From contig JAZGUH010000484.1 in the NCBI GenBank assembly GCA_037893225.1, forward strand, positions 1,054,001-1,118,000: a stretch of DNA of 64,000 bases. Direction: 5' to 3'. Below the pieces are notes generated by a model. The model saw only the letters and a program-made list of their open reading frames with translations. It did not search any database and had not been told where the DNA came from. Origin of the DNA: Hippasteria phrygiana (taxonomy: Eukaryota > Echinodermata > Asteroidea > Valvatida > Goniasteridae). Of this stretch, positions 60,056-64,000 are shown piece by piece (position 1 is the stretch's first letter; every line of letters starts with the position of its first letter). The position numbers and the translations under genes were made by a program.

Positions 60056-60842
60056 GGGGCCGTCCATAAAGTACGTACGCACGAAATGCCGACCTTTTTG
60101 ACCCCCTCACCCCCCCCCCCCCCTGTACGCATGGCATACGCAGTGGCTCCAACCCCCCTCCCCCCTGTACGCATACGCATTTCACATATCTTTTTGACTT
60201 CTGAGACAACCCTATTGTAGCATTATTAAACGTCACAGTACACCTGCTGTATAGTATGATTCGCATGTCGCATCCAAAGAGTAAAATAAATCACAAAATG
60301 TTGACAAAAAAATTAAAATTGGCAAACATTTTTATTAACGGACCTGGAAATGATTCAACAGTGATATATTTTGAACCAAAACAGCAGTCAATGATGACAT
60401 GAACCAGAAAAGGAAAAAAATATGCTGATACACTTTGTTTTGGCATAGTTTGCTCTTTACGTTTAATGAGTGGTTTATTGAGGGAGTGAATAACGCAATT
60501 CACGAAAATATGTGTTTGAACAAGATGCAGTTGATATACAAGACGTATATCTTTTTTGTTCTTTTGTTTACCTCCAGTACATGAGCGATTTTGGACAGCA
60601 CGCGGGTGAAATTGATACAAGTACACCTGTACGTTTCCGGTGTACACTGTCGGTTTATAAAGCAGTATTTTTGTTGCAGTCTGAAAATAGGCCGGAGTTG
60701 GCTGGCGGTGGCGCTGGGAAGATAAATTTACTTTTGGTTGGGGTGAAGGGTACTGTGTTATAACTGTTTTTCGATGCACAAAATGGTGTACGCAATATCA
60801 ACAACCCCCCCCCCCCCCCCCCTTCGTGCGTACGTACTTTAT
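60056..60842. mobile_element. Terminal-inverted-repeat element, right end cut by the retrotransposon tail
   Basis: Left end ggggccgtccataaagtacg, then tacgcacgaa; right end ttcgtgcgtacgtactttat. C-homopolymer runs lie inside each end. The right terminus stops abruptly at attattattt, the tail of the LINE on the minus strand, so the expected outer ggacggcccc is missing. Confidence 0.6.
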
Positions 60843-63800
60843 TATTATTTGTATTATTATTATCAAATTTCTTACAATGTCAAGGGTTGTGGAAAAAACT
60901 GTACAGTTCATCTCGAACCACTCCCCGGATGAAAAACAAAGACTTAAAATACGAATTAAAGTGAAATAAACTAAAAAGTAAGTTAAAACTAGAAGTGAAA
61001 AACATAAAACAACGCTAAAATTGTACAATACAAAATAACAAATACATGTATTAAACTAGAAAATAGAAAAGTTTAAAAGACAATTTGTAAACACATTCAA
61101 AGAATGAAAATAAAATAGTAAGATAAACATGAAGACAATTTTTTTAATCAAAGTGTTATCAAACAAATTTTTACGAGATAATAAAGTGATAATAAAAGTA
61201 AATTAAACCAGAAAGTGGAAAACAGTAAGTATCGGAAAAACTACACAATAAAAAATACATGTATTAAACTAAGAAGTTAAAACATTAAAAAGGGAACTTT
61301 GAACACATTCAGGGACGTATTTTGGATGACATGTTCAGGCAGACTATTCCATTCATTTGCTGTACGGAGGAAGTAAGAATACTTAAAACAATCTTAAAAC
61401 AATCTGTTCGGGCAAAAGGAATGTTCAGTTTTAGGCTATATCATTTCGCCCAATTCTCGAGGCTGGATGAAACTTTTTAAGGGAATCAATATTGATGAAA
61501 CCCTTTAGAAATTTAAAACACATAACCAGACGGCAGAATTTTCTTCTAGTTTGGAGATCAGTAATCCTAATTGATTTAATAGAGTGTCGTAGTGTGAATG
61601 CCAGTCTCTGCAGATAAATTTAACAATCTGGTTTTGTACACGTTCTACAACAGGAGTGGTTTAGTCTATATGGATCCCAGGCTATGCAACAGTAATCTAG
61701 TCGCGATCGGATAAGAGAAATGCAAAGCCTCTTTAAAATATTGGCTGAACAACCACTGAAATTTCGTTTTATGAGTCCTAACGTTTTGATGGACTTGGTA
61801 TAAATCTTTCGGCAATGTTCGTTCCAGTTTAATTTATCATTTATCGTGACTCCTAAATATCTCTCACAGTTTGTGGTCGATAACATATTATTTCCAAAAA
61901 ATAAAAATACTGGCAAGAATGGTGCTTTCTTGACATACTCATGACCTTACACTTGTCGATGTTAAAATTCAATTTCCATTGATCTGACCATTTGCAAAGT
62001 GAATTCAAGTTGGATTGTAAAATCTCAATGTCTCTAAAAAAAACAATCTCTATCAGTGGCAATGGGCCGATATAAAACAAAATCATTTGCATATAAACAA
62101 ATAGTGGAATGAATATTCTCTGATATGTCATTTATTGTCATTAATGAAACACAGAAATAACATTGGTCCGAGAATAGTACCCTGTGGTACACCCGATTTT
62201 ACCTTGGACCATGACGAGAAATTTCCGCTCATGGACACTCTCTGTTCTCTATCTCTGAGAAAATTCATAATCCACTTAATATTTGATTCATTAACACCAT
62301 AAGTGATAAGTTTTTTATGCAGTAGGTCGTAACAAACTCTGTCAAAAGCTTTAGCAGAATCTAAGAAGATAATATCGACACTGTGCCCAGCGTCCAAGTA
62401 GCTGCTCCAGTCAATTAATTGCGTATCACAAGAACGTTGGGCTCTAAAACCGTGTTGATTTTCATCAAGAATATTGTTGTTATGAAGATGCTTGATAGGC
62501 CTAAGCCTGTTACAAACAATTCTTTCAAGGGTTTTACTCACGACAGATGTAAGTGAAATAGGCCTATAATTACTAGGATCGTCCCGTTTACCGTTTTTGA
62601 ATACGGGAACCACATGGGCCCTTCGCCAATCATCAGGTACAATGCCTGCTTCTAGAGAGGCATTAAATAATTTAGCGAGCGAAGGTGCAAGGTACTCTGC
62701 TCCTTCCTTTAGAATTCTGGGAGAAATGTTATCAGGACCTTGACTTTTACTTACATCGATGTCTTTAAGTAATTTACAAACTTCGTACGGAGTGCACCTA
62801 ATATCCCTCATCATGTCTATACTAGGCTCGGGATCGGCAGTATGTTCTTCAACGTGAATATTGAACACCGAATTAAACCGGGAATTCAATGCCTGAGCCA
62901 TTACTTCTGGGTTAGTGATTTTATCGCCATTGACAGTTAAACATTCAATAGAGGGGTTATCCGACTTACACGTCTTAATATAATTCCAGAATCTCTTGGG
63001 ATTACTGTCGATATCTGACACAATGTGATCTATATGATTTGCACGGTTACAATTATTTTTACATTTAACCTCGCGCCTGGCGTCTTTGTATCGTGACCAC
63101 TGCTCCGTTCGCTTAGACTTTTTGGCAATCTTAAAAAGTCTGATACGTTTTCTGATTAATTGTTTAATCTCGCCCGTAATCCATGGGGTGGGCTTACGTT
63201 TATCGCAAACAACCTTGTGGGGAACAGTGGAGTTAACTATATCAAAAAGTAAACTTTTCCAAGACAGCCAAGAGGACTGAATATCACCATCTTTGATCGC
63301 ATCAAGCAATTTAGATTGAGCAATCCTTAAGTTGTTCCGAAATTTGCCAAAATCAGCTTTTGAGTAGAAGTACATCTTCCTTTGTGTACTGGGAATCTGT
63401 TTCCACCCACATGCACACTCAAAAATTATTGCGTCATGATCACTTATACCTGGAACAATGTGCATTCTCGAAATAGTGTTAGGTTCACTGCTAAATAACA
63501 GATCTAACATATTACTACAAGACTCAGAAATTCTGGTCGGCTCAGTAACGTGCTGGAACAAAAAATACATTAAATGAGAGATCATGTGCTGAGACCTCTC
63601 AGAATTGTCAGATGGGACAGGGTACCCCTCAGCCCATTTTAACTTTGGCAGATTAAAGTCACCTGTGAGGATAATATTTCTGTACTTGATACCATTCTTA
63701 CTCTTAGTCAGTATTTCAAGAGACCGGCTTAACTCATTGATAATATTAACTCCACTATTTGGAGGTCTATAAAAGACCCCGATAAAAGTCGATTCTTTGT

Positions 63801-63870
63801 TTTTACGAACAACTTCATTCCAGATAATCTCACAATGAGTGTCCAAGTCAAGTCGATGAATAATAGGACG
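60843..63870 (-). mobile_element. Truncated, frameshifted non-LTR retrotransposon (CR1/Jockey-like)
   Basis: Minus strand. The frame from about 63870 to 62128 encodes the C-terminal part of an apurinic endonuclease (GDFNLPKLKW, then SDHDAIIF) and most of a reverse transcriptase (SKSQGPDNISPRIL, YRPISLTSVVSK, FLDSAKAFDRV, GVPQGTILGPMLF). It breaks after FIND because of a 10-bp tandem duplication (aatgacaata / aatgacata). The next frame shows YAND where the catalytic (F/Y)ADD should be. Further frameshifts follow near 61920 and 61660; the end domain (YLGVTINDKLNWNEH, LDYCCIAWDPY, TANEWNSLPEHV) is recognisable down to about 61310. The 5' third is missing. The 3' end runs into an (ATT)-rich tail near 60843. 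An inactive copy. Confidence 0.85.
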
Positions 63871-64000
63871 GCCCCTAAGCCCCTAAGCCCAGTCAACCTA
63901 TGGAGTTTTTTGCGTTCCTTTTTGTTTCTCTCTATTTTGCACGGTCTGCGTCGACTTATAACTAACGTAATTGGACAATATTTCACAAGGCGCGTTAAAT
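63871..64000. other. Sequence upstream of the truncated retrotransposon
   Basis: Contains a duplicated cccctaag word at the junction. The retrotransposon frame hits a stop just above 63860, marking the 5' truncation. Nothing else recognised. Confidence 0.4.

Noticed and set aside
1..64000. CRISPR array or bacterial-type operon
   Set aside because: Direct repeats here are tandem satellites or transposon ends. Genes have introns and the gene set is animal.

Overview
This is a 64 kb window of animal nuclear DNA. Genes have GT-AG introns, long AT-rich introns, and a very dense load of small transposon-derived repeats (fold-back elements, TIR elements, tRNA-like SINEs, a decayed non-LTR retrotransposon). 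The gene content (a DTX3L-type deltex ligase, RNF139, RNF145, GLRX3) and repeat style fit a marine invertebrate deuterostome such as an echinoderm. The species assignment is inference only.

Layout. From 618 to 2533 lies a tandem repeat packed with TGACGTCA (CRE-like) sites. A DTX3L-like E3 ubiquitin ligase gene of eight exons runs from 2860 to 14796 (+). It encodes 2073 residues, and I rebuilt it from splice sites with consistent phases. Its 3' side (14797-18372) holds a 61-bp-arm perfect inverted repeat and a TTAA-flanked element. An RNF139 (TRC8)-like gene (18373-22344, -) and an RNF145-like gene (23858-26155, +) lie head to head, 1.5 kb apart. The interval 26156-31876 is repeats only. A GLRX3 (PICOT) gene of eight exons occupies 31877-36396 (-), with a 612 bp fold-back element in intron 1. 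From 36400 to 40170 there is a composite repeat with identical 169-bp ends. A broken THAP zinc-finger exon is at 40175-40515. The interval 40.5-60 kb is gene-poor: small repeats, plus one plausible signal-peptide first exon at 53984-54032. The end (60843-63870, -) is a 5'-truncated, frameshifted non-LTR retrotransposon.

How the genes relate. Three of the four clear genes are RING E3 ligases. RNF139 and RNF145 are both ER-membrane, sterol-linked ligases in vertebrates. The main novelty candidate is the DTX3L-like protein. One chain carries two KH-like modules, an ADP-ribose-binding macrodomain, two extra cysteine-rich RING-like modules, a canonical RING and the deltex C-terminal domain. In vertebrates the macrodomain function is supplied by a separate partner, PARP9. 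Inverted repeats in introns bracket DTX3L exon 7 and GLRX3 exons 3-6, arrangements known in other animals to favour circular RNA.
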